Below, piece after piece: positions 1 through 8,722 of a DNA stretch of 64,000 nucleotides (its first letter is position 1; each line of letters starts with the position of its first letter). The position numbers and the translations under genes are program-made. The stretch is from an uncultured Aliiroseovarius sp. Lineage in GTDB: Bacteria > Pseudomonadota > Alphaproteobacteria > Rhodobacterales > Rhodobacteraceae. The stretch is taken from positions 124,001 through 188,000 of the forward strand of contig NZ_CANMFT010000008.1 of assembly GCF_947497285.1 (NCBI RefSeq). Reading direction: 5' to 3'. The notes below the pieces were generated by a model. The model ran no database searches, was not told where the DNA came from, and saw only the letters and a list, made by a program, of their open reading frames with translations.

Positions 1-1
1 C

Positions 2-376
2 GACCGCCCCGATGCGCTGGTCTGTCAGGAACTGTTCCCGTGGCTGGATCAAATCGCCTTGCCGCTCGTGATTTCAAGCCTTGGGGGTGGGCGCCCGGGG
101 TCGGAACTGGCTGGGCTGGATGGCGATATCACCTGCCACTGGCGCATTTTACCACTGATGTATGCACGCGAATCCGACCACGTGATTAACACGATCGAGG
201 CCGCAGCCGCCCCAAACAAAATCAAGAAGATCCTGAAGGAATATGATCCGATCAAGCGAATGATCTATCAGGGGCGCGGCCAGAAAGTGCGCGCCCTGTT
301 CGACCGCGACGCCCTGCCCCGCCGTGAACAGGTGATCCGCAACCGGATCAAACGTGAAGGGTTCTGGATGCGGTAG
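2..376 (+). CDS. C-terminal part of an unidentified protein, truncated by window start
   Basis: Frame open from base 2 to TAG at 374-376 (..DRPDALVCQELFPWLDQIALPLVISSLGGGRPGSEL..IKREGFWMR); family not recognised. Confidence 0.55.
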   Translation, partial: DRPDALVCQELFPWLDQIALPLVISSLGGGRPGSELAGLDGDITCHWRILPLMYARESDHVINTIEAAAAPNKIKKILKEYDPIKRMIYQGRGQKVRALFDRDALPRREQVIRNRIKREGFWMR

Positions 377-492
377 CGCACGAAGCTTTGCCGCTTGCTA
401 GGATTGCCAGCTTTATCAGGCTGTGCCGATGGCGGACCGATCAGGGCCACGCGGGCCTGCACGATCATGAAGGCCCACATTGCAAAGAAGAA

Positions 493-516
493 GGGCGCAC
501 CGTTTCCGATGCGCCC
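493..516 (-). terminator. Intrinsic terminator downstream of cspA-like gene
   Basis: gggcgca-ccgtttccga-tgcgccc hairpin; on the minus strand followed by TTCTTCTTTG. Confidence 0.65.
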
Positions 517-557
517 CACTTGGTCAAGGAAACCTCGACCTATCTAGAACTCAAGGC

Positions 558-764
558 TTATGCCAGAGCGATGTTCGACGCGCTTTCGCGGCCGTCACGG
601 CCGGGTTCGATGTCGAAAGTCACTTTTTGGTCATCGGCCAGACCGGTCAGGCCTGCGCGCTCAACAGCCGAGATGTGCACGAACACGTCTTTGCCGCCAC
701 CTTCAGGTGCGATGAAGCCGAAGCCTTTAGTTGTGTTGAACCATTTGACGGTACCAGTAGCCAT
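558..764 (-). CDS. cspA: Cold shock protein (CspA family)
   Basis: MATGTVKWFNTTKGFGFIAPEGGGKDVFVHISAVERAGL: canonical CSD with RNP1/RNP2; AGGAG upstream. Confidence 0.96.
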   Translation of the reverse strand: MATGTVKWFNTTKGFGFIAPEGGGKDVFVHISAVERAGLTGLADDQKVTFDIEPGRDGRESASNIALA

Positions 765-1009
765 CATATTTCTCCTAGTTAGTCTGCCCGCAGGATGCGG
801 CAGGTCGGCAAAGTCAGTACAAGATCGAGAGACTGAGCCTTTAGGAGCAGTGTAGTCGATAGTCGTAACGTCGCAGGGATTACATGGGGCTCTTGGGTCA
901 AAAATACAAGTGTTTTTCTCTTGCGGCTGATTTTCGGTGGAAATTTGCGCGCCAAATTGCCGAACACCACGCCGCGACGACGGAAGGCAAGGGGTGAACA
1001 GGGTCTGGA

Positions 1010-1423
1010 TTAGCTTGCGAACACGCGCGATAAATCGCGAAACCCCTTCACTTCGATCGGATTGCCGGATGGATCACGGAAAAACATCGTCCATTGTTCG
1101 CCCGGCTCGCCCTCAAATCGGGCGGTAGGTGGGATCACCCAGTCAGTGCCATGCGCCTCAAGCCGATCAGCCAGCCCGCGCCAGTCGTTATAGCCAAGCA
1201 CCACACCGAAATGCGGCATCGCCACCATATGCGCGCCGACCTTACCGGTGTCGGCGGTCTCAAATGGTTTGCCCAGATGCAGGCTGAGCTGGTGGCCGAA
1301 GAAGCTGAAATCGACCCAACTGTCTGTGGATCGCCCCTCCTTACACCCCAGCAGGTCGCCGTAAAAGCTGCGCGCGGCGTCCAGATCAGTGACATTCAGG
1401 GCAAGGTGGAAAGGGGTCAGCAT
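1010..1423 (-). CDS. VOC family (glyoxalase/bleomycin resistance-like) protein
   Basis: MLTPFHLALNVTDLDAARSFYGDLLGCKEGR...FFRDPSGNPIEVKGF; start trimmed from an over-extended ORF (1010..2770). Confidence 0.9.
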   Translation of the reverse strand: MLTPFHLALNVTDLDAARSFYGDLLGCKEGRSTDSWVDFSFFGHQLSLHLGKPFETADTGKVGAHMVAMPHFGVVLGYNDWRGLADRLEAHGTDWVIPPTARFEGEPGEQWTMFFRDPSGNPIEVKGFRDLSRVFAS

Positions 1424-1603
1424 GGCGTGCTCCGGAACAAGGTTCTGAAAACCATAGCAGCGGGCGAAAAAAGGACCAGCCGAAAGCGCCGGCGCAAATG
1501 CGGTTCCAATGTCCGCACCCCTGCCCGTTTCACTTAGCAAGACCCGTTGAAGCGCCACGCCCTTTCGCCTAGCCTGCGCGCAACGAAAACGAGGGAGACT
1601 TTC

Positions 1604-2896
1604 ATGTCCAACGACCGCCAACTGGCCTTTGACACGCTGCAAATTCATGCTGGCACCGAACCTGATCCGGCCACCGGTGCCCGTCAGGTGCCGATTTACC
1701 AGACCACCGCCTATGTCTTCAAAGACGCCGACCACGCTGCGCGGCTCTTCAATCTGGAAGAAGTGGGCTACATCTATTCCCGCCTGACCAACCCGACGAT
1801 CGCCGCCCTGCAAAACCGCATCGCGGCGCTGGAAGGTGGTGCGGGTGCTGTGTGCTGTTCGTCCGGTCACGCGGCACAAATCATGGCGCTGTTCCCGCTG
1901 ATGTCGCCGGGCAAGAACATCGTTGCCTCGACCCGTTTGTATGGTGGGTCCGTCACGCAGCTGAGCCAGACCATCAAGCGGTTCGGCTGGGAAACCAAGT
2001 TCGTCGATTTCGATGACGAGGCCGCCGTGGCCGCTGCCATCGACGACAACACCCGCGCGGTGTTTTGCGAATCCATCGCAAACCCCGGTGGCTACATCAC
2101 CGACATTCCGGCAATTGCCGCGATTTCGGACAATGCGGGCGTGCCGTTGATCGTCGACAACACCTCGGCCACCCCTTACCTGTGCAACCCGATCTCGCTG
2201 GGCGCGACGCTGGTCGTGCATTCGACCACAAAATACCTGACCGGCAACGGCACCGTCATGGGTGGCTGCGTGGTGGATTCGGGCAAGTTCGACTGGATGG
2301 CGTCCGACAAGTTCCCGTCGCTCAGCCAGCCAGAGCCCGCCTATCACGGTCTGGTCTTTGCCGAGGCGCTCGGCCCGATGGCGTTCACCTTCCACGGCAT
2401 CGCCATTGGCCTGCGCGATCTGGGCATGACCATGAACCCGCAAGCCGCGCATTATACGCTGATGGGGATCGAGACCCTGTCGCTGCGGATGGAAAAACAC
2501 GTCGCCAACGCCGAGAAAGTCGCCAATTGGCTGGAAGCCGACCCGCGTGTCGATGCCGTGACCTATGCGGGGCTGGACAGCTCGCCCTATAAGCACCGCG
2601 TGGCCACCGTCTGCCCGAAGGGCGCCGGCGCTCTGTTTACGGTTGCTGTGAAAGGCGGCTATGACGCCTGCGTCAAGCTGGTGGACAGTCTGGAACTGTT
2701 CAGCCACGTCGCCAACCTTGGCGACACGCGGTCGCTGATCATCCATTCGGCCTCGACCACGCACCGGCAATTGTCGCCAGAGCAGCAGAAAGCCGCAGGG
2801 GCTGCACCCAACGTGGTGCGCATCTCGATCGGGACCGAGGATGCCGCTGACATCATCGCCGATCTGGATCAGGCGCTGGCGAAGGCCACGGCCTAA
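1604..2896 (+). CDS. metY: O-acetylhomoserine aminocarboxypropyltransferase/cysteine synthase
   Basis: Cys/Met metabolism PLP family: LQIHAGTEPDPATGARQVPIYQTTAYVF, SATPYLCNPISLGATLVVHSTTKYLTGNG; ATG at 1604. Confidence 0.93.
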   Translation: MSNDRQLAFDTLQIHAGTEPDPATGARQVPIYQTTAYVFKDADHAARLFNLEEVGYIYSRLTNPTIAALQNRIAALEGGAGAVCCSSGHAAQIMALFPLMSPGKNIVASTRLYGGSVTQLSQTIKRFGWETKFVDFDDEAAVAAAIDDNTRAVFCESIANPGGYITDIPAIAAISDNAGVPLIVDNTSATPYLCNPISLGATLVVHSTTKYLTGNGTVMGGCVVDSGKFDWMASDKFPSLSQPEPAYHGLVFAEALGPMAFTFHGIAIGLRDLGMTMNPQAAHYTLMGIETLSLRMEKHVANAEKVANWLEADPRVDAVTYAGLDSSPYKHRVATVCPKGAGALFTVAVKGGYDACVKLVDSLELFSHVANLGDTRSLIIHSASTTHRQLSPEQQKAAGAAPNVVRISIGTEDAADIIADLDQALAKATA

Positions 2897-2918
2897 GTCT
2901 GGATCACCAACTAGAAAA

Positions 2919-2946
2919 AGGCCACCTGAAAGGGTGGCCTTTATTA
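2919..2946. terminator. Bidirectional intrinsic terminator between convergent genes
   Basis: aggccacc-tgaaag-ggtggcct with flanking A and T tracts. Confidence 0.8.
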
Positions 2947-2968
2947 TTTTATTACAATGCCCTTCAGA

Positions 2969-3667
2969 TCATTCTTCAAGCAATTCGAACACCATAGTCA
3001 CGCTTGATCCGATCTCAAGCTCGCCCGCCGCAATCGGCATGTCCGACTGCGCGGCCTCCATCGTCATGCGGCCATAGACTGGCGCCGCCCGTGCGCCGCC
3101 TTCGCGGATCGAGATGATCGGCCCCAGCGTGACACCCGCAGCGTCCGCCAGCACCTTTGCCCGCGCCATCGCGTCCTTGACCGCATCTGCGCGCGCCGCG
3201 TCTTCGGCGCTGGCCCGGTCCTGCACGTCAAACTGCAGCCCGTTCAGTTGATTTGCACCGTCCTGCGTTACCGCCGACATGATCGCGCCCAGTTGATCCA
3301 ATGCGCGCACCTGCACAGCTAGTGTCGTGCTCGCGGTGAAGCCTGTCAGCTTCGGTGGCCCATCGCTGTTGCGGTTGTAATCATAACGGGGTGCCAGGCT
3401 GACCTGCGCAGTTTGCATGTCGCGCGGGGCGATCCCAACCGCCTCCAGCCGTGCGAATATCGCCTGCGCGACCTCGGCCACGCCCTCAAGTGCGGCGGGC
3501 GCCTCTGGCGCGTCTTTGGTCACGCCAAGGCTGATCCGGGCCATGTCCGGCACCACGTCAGCGACGCCCTGCCCTGTGACCGTCAGTCGCGCTGCAGCGT
3601 CGTTTTCAGCTTGAAGCGGCGTGGCAAACGCCAACACCAAACCCATAATCGCAATCGTTCTTCGCAT
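2969..3667 (-). CDS. SIMPL domain (DUF541) periplasmic protein
   Basis: Signal peptide MRRTIAIMGLVLAFATPLQA then LTVTGQGVADVVPDMARISLGV, typical of DUF541/SIMPL. Confidence 0.88.
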   Translation of the reverse strand: MRRTIAIMGLVLAFATPLQAENDAAARLTVTGQGVADVVPDMARISLGVTKDAPEAPAALEGVAEVAQAIFARLEAVGIAPRDMQTAQVSLAPRYDYNRNSDGPPKLTGFTASTTLAVQVRALDQLGAIMSAVTQDGANQLNGLQFDVQDRASAEDAARADAVKDAMARAKVLADAAGVTLGPIISIREGGARAAPVYGRMTMEAAQSDMPIAAGELEIGSSVTMVFELLEE

Positions 3668-3853
3668 CTTAGCCTCCTGTTTCGGCCACTTTGCGCCGAT
3701 CTTCGCCATGTGCAAGGCTGCCCTCCAGCCCCCCTTTCCATGGGCAATTTCCTGCTATAGTTTCAATGCAGTGGGCCCAGCCAATGGGATGTGCCTGCTT
3801 TGAAGAAGGGTCCCGGTCTATTCGGGTGGGGTTACGACAGGACGTCAGACGGC

Positions 3854-6829
3854 ATGAAACCCAATTTCGCGCTTGATCTCAGCCATGACGGCATCGGTCT
3901 TGTCCATAGAGGCAAGGGCGGCTGGACGCTTGTGGGCGAGTTGTCGCTGGACGACCCCGATATGCATGGTGCGCTCGAGCGTCTGCGCCAAAAGGCAGCG
4001 GCGTTGGAAAGTGGCGGGTTTTCGGCCAAGCTGATCATCCCCGGATCGCAACTTCTTTTCACTAGCCTGACCGCCCCCGGCCCCGATGACGTCACCCGCG
4101 AGGCGCGGATACGCGAAGGGCTTGAGGGGCTGACACCTTATGCGGTGGACGATCTTGTGTTCGACTGGCATCCGGACGCGAACGATACGGCCTTGGTCCA
4201 TGTCGCGGTTGTCGCCCAAGAAACGCTCGACGAGGCAGAAGCTTTCGCAACAGAGCACAAGCTTAACCCTGTCAGTTTTGTGGCCCGTCCCGAAGCCAGC
4301 TTTTCGGGCGAGGCATTCTTTGGCCTGTCCAGCGCCAATGTGTTGGCGCCGGGCACGCGGGTTGATCGTGATACGCGCCCCGTTCCCGTCCTTTTGGGAC
4401 AGACCCCAGCCACGATACAAGCGACCGCAACTGCGGCCCCTGACCAAAGCACCTCTGAGCCCGAAGGCACGGCCAGCACGGACACCAGCGCGCGCAAGCC
4501 TTCGGACGGGGCCAAAACGCTGCCGGAACTTGCCCCCTTCCCGCCAACCCCGGAGCAGCCGGCCTCACCTCCGCTGACCCTTGGCAGCAGCGATCGCACC
4601 GACAAGGCGCGGTCGACCGATGCGAATTCAGACCCGGCGGGCGCCAAGCAACCCGCCGCCCCGGAGCGCGAACCCAGCCTGCCACCCTCCACCAAAGCGC
4701 CTGCAGCACAGACCCGTGCCGAGCCGTCCGAAACGCCTTCTGCGCCACCGCCACCACCTGCGCCTCCTGCGCCGTCCACTGACCCGGCTGTGCGCCCGCA
4801 GACGCAGGCCAGCCCCTCATTCTCGTCCAGCCGCGCGGAAGAACGGGCAGAGGTTTCTGCCGTGGATCATACTGACCCGCGACCAGAGGACGACGCCGCT
4901 GACCGCCCTGACACATCCCCCACGGCCCCTGACAAACCTGCCGCTGACAAGCCTGCGCCCGAGGCGCCGCAAGTCGAGCCGGCGCCGGACGCTCTGCCCC
5001 GGTTGTCGTTTGGCGTGAGCCGGGACGCGGCTGATCTTGCCACACCGCCACAGGCCAGCTCTGAGCAGCCCGACGGTGATGCACCGACGGCGCCCGCAAA
5101 GACGGTTCACGTGCCCGTCACTGCGCCCACCGCATTCGGGGACGACCCTGATCTTGCGTCGGCCGAGGCATCCAAACGCCCTGAACGCAACGCCGTGAAA
5201 GGGACCGAGAAACTCGCCACGGCGGCCCGCAAAAGCGTGGCTGGTGTGGCGGCGGCGGCCGGTGCGGCCAGCGCCATCGGGCGCAATGCCGCCAAGAAGC
5301 TGCCGCAACCTCGCAAGACCGCAACAGACACGCCAAACACGCCCGAGGCCGGACGCGCGCGCGCATTCGGGCTGCGGCGCAAACAGGAAGCGGCGCAATC
5401 GGCCGAAACCGATACCGCCATCGCGCCGCCGCCGCAGCCGTCACAGGCGTCACAGGCGTCACAGGCGTCCGGGGCAACAGGCCAACGACCCCCATCGCGC
5501 CGGACCCGTGAAGCCGAAGCGATGACGATCTTTGGCGCGCGTCAGACGCAGGTTATCGGCGGAAAACCCAAATATCTTGGGGTCTTTCTGGTGCTTGGTT
5601 TGCTGTTGTTCATGGCGGTCGTGGTGATCTGGTCGATGTTTTTCATGACCGACAGCACGGCGTGGTTGTTTCCAGACCGTGAAGACCAGTTCGAAGCGGC
5701 GATTTCGTCACGTCCAATTGACCTTGATCGCGCCGAGATCGACGCGGCCAACGCCCCTACCCATGATCAGGAAGATGGCGCACTTGTTACCGGGGCCGAT
5801 CCGAACGCGCCCGACCCCTTATCCTCCGAAGCCGCCCAAGCGCGCTATGCCGCGACCGGGATCTGGCAGCGGTCCCCGGACCCGTTGCGCGACCCCGTGA
5901 CCGATGATCTGGACGATCTCTACATCGCCTCAATCGACCCGCTGGCAGGCAACAATGATGCAATCGCCCTGCCCTCGCCTGCGTTGACCGTCTTCGGGGC
6001 CGAAGGTCTGCTCCTGGCCGCCCCGCCCCCCTTGGGCACCACGTTTGCGTTGAACGAAGACGGGCTGGTTCTGGCAACGCCTGATGGCGCGCTGACACCG
6101 GATGGCGCGATCGTATTTGCTGGGCGTCCATCGCTGTTTCCCGCCCCGCGCCCGGGCAGCACAACCGAGCCGGAACCAGAAGAGGCCACCGAGGTCGCGC
6201 CGGGGCAGCCCGGTCTGCGCCCCCGCGCGCGCCCTGAGGGCCTGATCGAAGGCAACGAACGGTTGCAGCTCGGCGGGCGCACACGTAACGAAATGGCTGG
6301 CTTGCGCCCACGCGCGCGCCCAACAACGCCGAAAGCCGCCGCTCAGGCCGCCGCGATTGCAGCAGCGCTTGAAAACGCCGAGGTTTTCGAAAGCGCAGCG
6401 GCGGCAGTCATCGCCCCGACCAAGCTGGCCATCGCCAAGTCGATCGAACCACGCCATCGCCCGCGTAATTTCGGCAAGATCGTCGCGCAATCACGCGACA
6501 ATGGGGATGCCTCTGATGGGTCTGTCGTCGTGGCGGCCGCCGCGGCCTCGCCGGCGCAAACCGTTTCTCCGAAGATCCCGACCCGTGCCTCGGTGGCCAA
6601 GCAAGCCACGATCAAGAATGCGATCAATCTGCGCAAGGTCAGCCTGATCGGGATCTACGGTTCGGCCTCGGCGCGGCGCGCCTTGGTTCGGCTGCCATCG
6701 GGTCGTTACTTGAAAGTCGGGGTGGGCAGCCGACTGGATGGTGGCAAGGTTCTGTCGATCTCGGCCACGAAGCTGGTTTACAAAAAGGGGTCGCGCACCC
6801 ACGAACTGGTCGTGCTTCCCTTCAGCTAG
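3854..6829 (+). CDS. Large single-TM, Pro/Ala-rich protein with GspL/PilM-like N-terminus and GspC/PilP-like C-terminus
   Basis: N-term FALDLSHDGIGLV..LIIPGSQLLFTSL..REGLEGLTPYAVDDLVFDW; TM YLGVFLVLGLLLFMAVVVIWSMFFM; C-term VSLIGIYGSASARRALVRLPSGRYLKVGVGSRLDGGKVLSI. Start could also be 3791. Confidence 0.8.
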   Translation: MKPNFALDLSHDGIGLVHRGKGGWTLVGELSLDDPDMHGALERLRQKAAALESGGFSAKLIIPGSQLLFTSLTAPGPDDVTREARIREGLEGLTPYAVDDLVFDWHPDANDTALVHVAVVAQETLDEAEAFATEHKLNPVSFVARPEASFSGEAFFGLSSANVLAPGTRVDRDTRPVPVLLGQTPATIQATATAAPDQSTSEPEGTASTDTSARKPSDGAKTLPELAPFPPTPEQPASPPLTLGSSDRTDKARSTDANSDPAGAKQPAAPEREPSLPPSTKAPAAQTRAEPSETPSAPPPPPAPPAPSTDPAVRPQTQASPSFSSSRAEERAEVSAVDHTDPRPEDDAADRPDTSPTAPDKPAADKPAPEAPQVEPAPDALPRLSFGVSRDAADLATPPQASSEQPDGDAPTAPAKTVHVPVTAPTAFGDDPDLASAEASKRPERNAVKGTEKLATAARKSVAGVAAAAGAASAIGRNAAKKLPQPRKTATDTPNTPEAGRARAFGLRRKQEAAQSAETDTAIAPPPQPSQASQASQASGATGQRPPSRRTREAEAMTIFGARQTQVIGGKPKYLGVFLVLGLLLFMAVVVIWSMFFMTDSTAWLFPDREDQFEAAISSRPIDLDRAEIDAANAPTHDQEDGALVTGADPNAPDPLSSEAAQARYAATGIWQRSPDPLRDPVTDDLDDLYIASIDPLAGNNDAIALPSPALTVFGAEGLLLAAPPPLGTTFALNEDGLVLATPDGALTPDGAIVFAGRPSLFPAPRPGSTTEPEPEEATEVAPGQPGLRPRARPEGLIEGNERLQLGGRTRNEMAGLRPRARPTTPKAAAQAAAIAAALENAEVFESAAAAVIAPTKLAIAKSIEPRHRPRNFGKIVAQSRDNGDASDGSVVVAAAAASPAQTVSPKIPTRASVAKQATIKNAINLRKVSLIGIYGSASARRALVRLPSGRYLKVGVGSRLDGGKVLSISATKLVYKKGSRTHELVVLPFS
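5441..5470 (+). repeat. In-frame 9-bp tandem repeat (tcacaggcg x3+), encoding SQA repeats
   Basis: tcacaggcg tcacaggcg tcacaggcg tcc inside the large linker-rich gene. Confidence 0.85.
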
Positions 6830-6841
6830 GACTGAATGGAA

Positions 6842-6870
6842 GACGCCCGACATCGTGCATGCCGGGCGTC
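6842..6870. terminator. Hairpin between convergent genes
   Basis: gacgcccg-acatcgtgcatgc-cgggcgtc; weak T-tract. Confidence 0.5.
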
Positions 6871-6904
6871 AAATCTTGCTTGAATTGGATTGCTAACCGG
6901 CCCT

Positions 6905-8002
6905 TCAGGCCACGTCGCCCAATTCACCTTTTTCAATCTGTTCGCGTTCAATGGATTCAAACAGCGCTTTAAAGTTGCCTTCGCCAAAGCCATCATCGCC
7001 CTTGCGTTGGATAAACTCAAAGAAGATCGGGCCGATCACGGTTTTCGAGAATATCTGAAGCAAGATACGTGTTTCGCCGCCACCAAGGACACCTTCGCCG
7101 TCGATCAGAATACCATGCTTCATCATGTCGGCCTTGGGTTCATCGTGACCCGTCACGCGGTCATAGGAGAGGTCATAATAGGTCTCGTTCGGGCCTGGCA
7201 TGAATTTCAGCCCACGCGCCGCAATCTCGTCGACCGAGGCATAGATATCCTCGGTGCCGACAGCGATGTGCTGGATGCCCTCGCCTTTGTATTTCTCAAG
7301 ATAGGCGACGATCTGACCTTTCTCGCCGCGATCTTCGTTCAGCGGGATGCGGATCTTGCCACAGGGCGAGGTCAACGCGCGGCTGAACAGCCCGCTATGC
7401 TTGCCCTGAATGTCGAAAAACCTGATTTCTTCGAAGTTGAACAAATCGCCGTAGAACTTGAACCACACCTCCATGTTGCCCTTGAAGACATTGTGGGTGA
7501 GGTGATCGAGGTAGTAAAACCCAACCCCCTTGGGGTGGGCATCCGCGATCCAGTCAAACTCAGCGTTATAGGCGCTGGTGTCGAAATACTGGTCGATGAA
7601 ATAGATCAGCGAGTCGCCGATGCCATAGATCGCAGGCACATCCATCGCCTTGCCATCCGCCTCATAGGGTTTTGCCCCCATCTTCACCGCATGGTCAAAC
7701 GCGTGCTGTGCATCGACAACGCGCCAGCCCATCGAGGGCGCACAGGGGCCGTGTTGATCAATGAAGTCCGCGGCATGACTGCCCGGTTCGATGTTGATCA
7801 GATAGCTGACGTCGCCTTGTTGCCACAGCTCGATCTTGCGTCGTTTGTGGTTGGCGGTGTGTTCAAACCCCATCTTGGTGAAAAGGTCACGCAATTCCTG
7901 CGGGTCAGGATGGGCAAATTCGACAAATTCGAACCCGTCGGTTCCGGCGGGGTTCTTTTCGCTGATTTCAGCGCGCGGGGCATCATGTGGAAACGGACCC
8001 AT
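6905..8002 (-). CDS. hpd: 4-hydroxyphenylpyruvate dioxygenase
   Basis: FEFVEFAHPDPQELRDLFTKMGFEHTANHKRRKIELWQQGDVSYLIN..GEGIQHIAVGTEDIYASVDEIAARG; characteristic HPPD. Confidence 0.95.
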   Translation of the reverse strand: MGPFPHDAPRAEISEKNPAGTDGFEFVEFAHPDPQELRDLFTKMGFEHTANHKRRKIELWQQGDVSYLINIEPGSHAADFIDQHGPCAPSMGWRVVDAQHAFDHAVKMGAKPYEADGKAMDVPAIYGIGDSLIYFIDQYFDTSAYNAEFDWIADAHPKGVGFYYLDHLTHNVFKGNMEVWFKFYGDLFNFEEIRFFDIQGKHSGLFSRALTSPCGKIRIPLNEDRGEKGQIVAYLEKYKGEGIQHIAVGTEDIYASVDEIAARGLKFMPGPNETYYDLSYDRVTGHDEPKADMMKHGILIDGEGVLGGGETRILLQIFSKTVIGPIFFEFIQRKGDDGFGEGNFKALFESIEREQIEKGELGDVA

Positions 8003-8143
8003 GTGGATCTCTCCTGTTCATTAACGTGTTATGAAACGAGTATCACGCAAGAGCATTGATTTTTTCGCGCGTTCTTTGCAGTATTTTGGATAAATACCGC
8101 GCGTTTTGCGCATATTTGGCAGAAATCCGTGGAGATCACGCAT

Positions 8144-8605
8144 ATGGACGAAACAGACCGGCGTCTATTGAAGGCGTTGCAGATCGACGCGCAGATGACC
8201 GCACAGGATCTGGGCGAGCGATTGAACCTGTCGGCCAGTCAGGCAGGACGACGGCGCGCCCGGCTCGAAGAACAGGGCTATATCCGCGCCTATGCCGCGC
8301 GGCTGGACCCGGCGCGCCTTGGGCTGCATGTGCAGGCCTTCGTGCAAGTGCAGATGGAAAGCCAAGCCCCAAAAGCCGCGCGCGCTTTTCTGCGTCTGGT
8401 CGAATTGCGGCCCGAAGTGACATCGGTCTGGACGCTGACGGGCAATTCCGACTACCTGATGCGGGTCTATTGCTCGGATCTCGGCGCCTTGAACGAGCTG
8501 ATCCACGATGTGTTGTTGCCGCACCCTTCGGTGGCACGGGTCCAAAGCCAGATTGTGCTGGACCATGTCAAACAAGATGCCCCCCTGCCGACTGATCACA
8601 GTTGA
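8144..8605 (+). CDS. Lrp/AsnC family transcriptional regulator
   Basis: MDETDRRLLKALQIDAQMTAQDLGERLNLSASQAGRRRARLEEQGYI; divergent from hpd. Confidence 0.94.
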   Translation: MDETDRRLLKALQIDAQMTAQDLGERLNLSASQAGRRRARLEEQGYIRAYAARLDPARLGLHVQAFVQVQMESQAPKAARAFLRLVELRPEVTSVWTLTGNSDYLMRVYCSDLGALNELIHDVLLPHPSVARVQSQIVLDHVKQDAPLPTDHS

Positions 8606-8722
8606 AGGCAACTTTCTTCCCGCCCGTTAACCGATGCAAAACGGGTCTGACCTATAAGCTGAGGGCCTCAGGTGTCGACCGGCACCCGCATTTGGCATCG
8701 GCAATAACATGGGCAGACCAGT

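Noticed and set aside
1424-1603. Possible SAM-II/other methionine riboswitch before metY
   Set aside because: I could not find the conserved SAM-II core or a convincing pseudoknot; an Infernal search would decide.
1424-2770. N-terminal extension of the VOC ORF (1010..2770, 586 aa)
   Set aside because: The extension is antisense to metY; the conserved VOC domain begins at the internal ATG at 1423.
6890-8059. 389-aa plus-strand ORF opposite hpd
   Set aside because: Antisense shadow of the well-supported HPPD gene.
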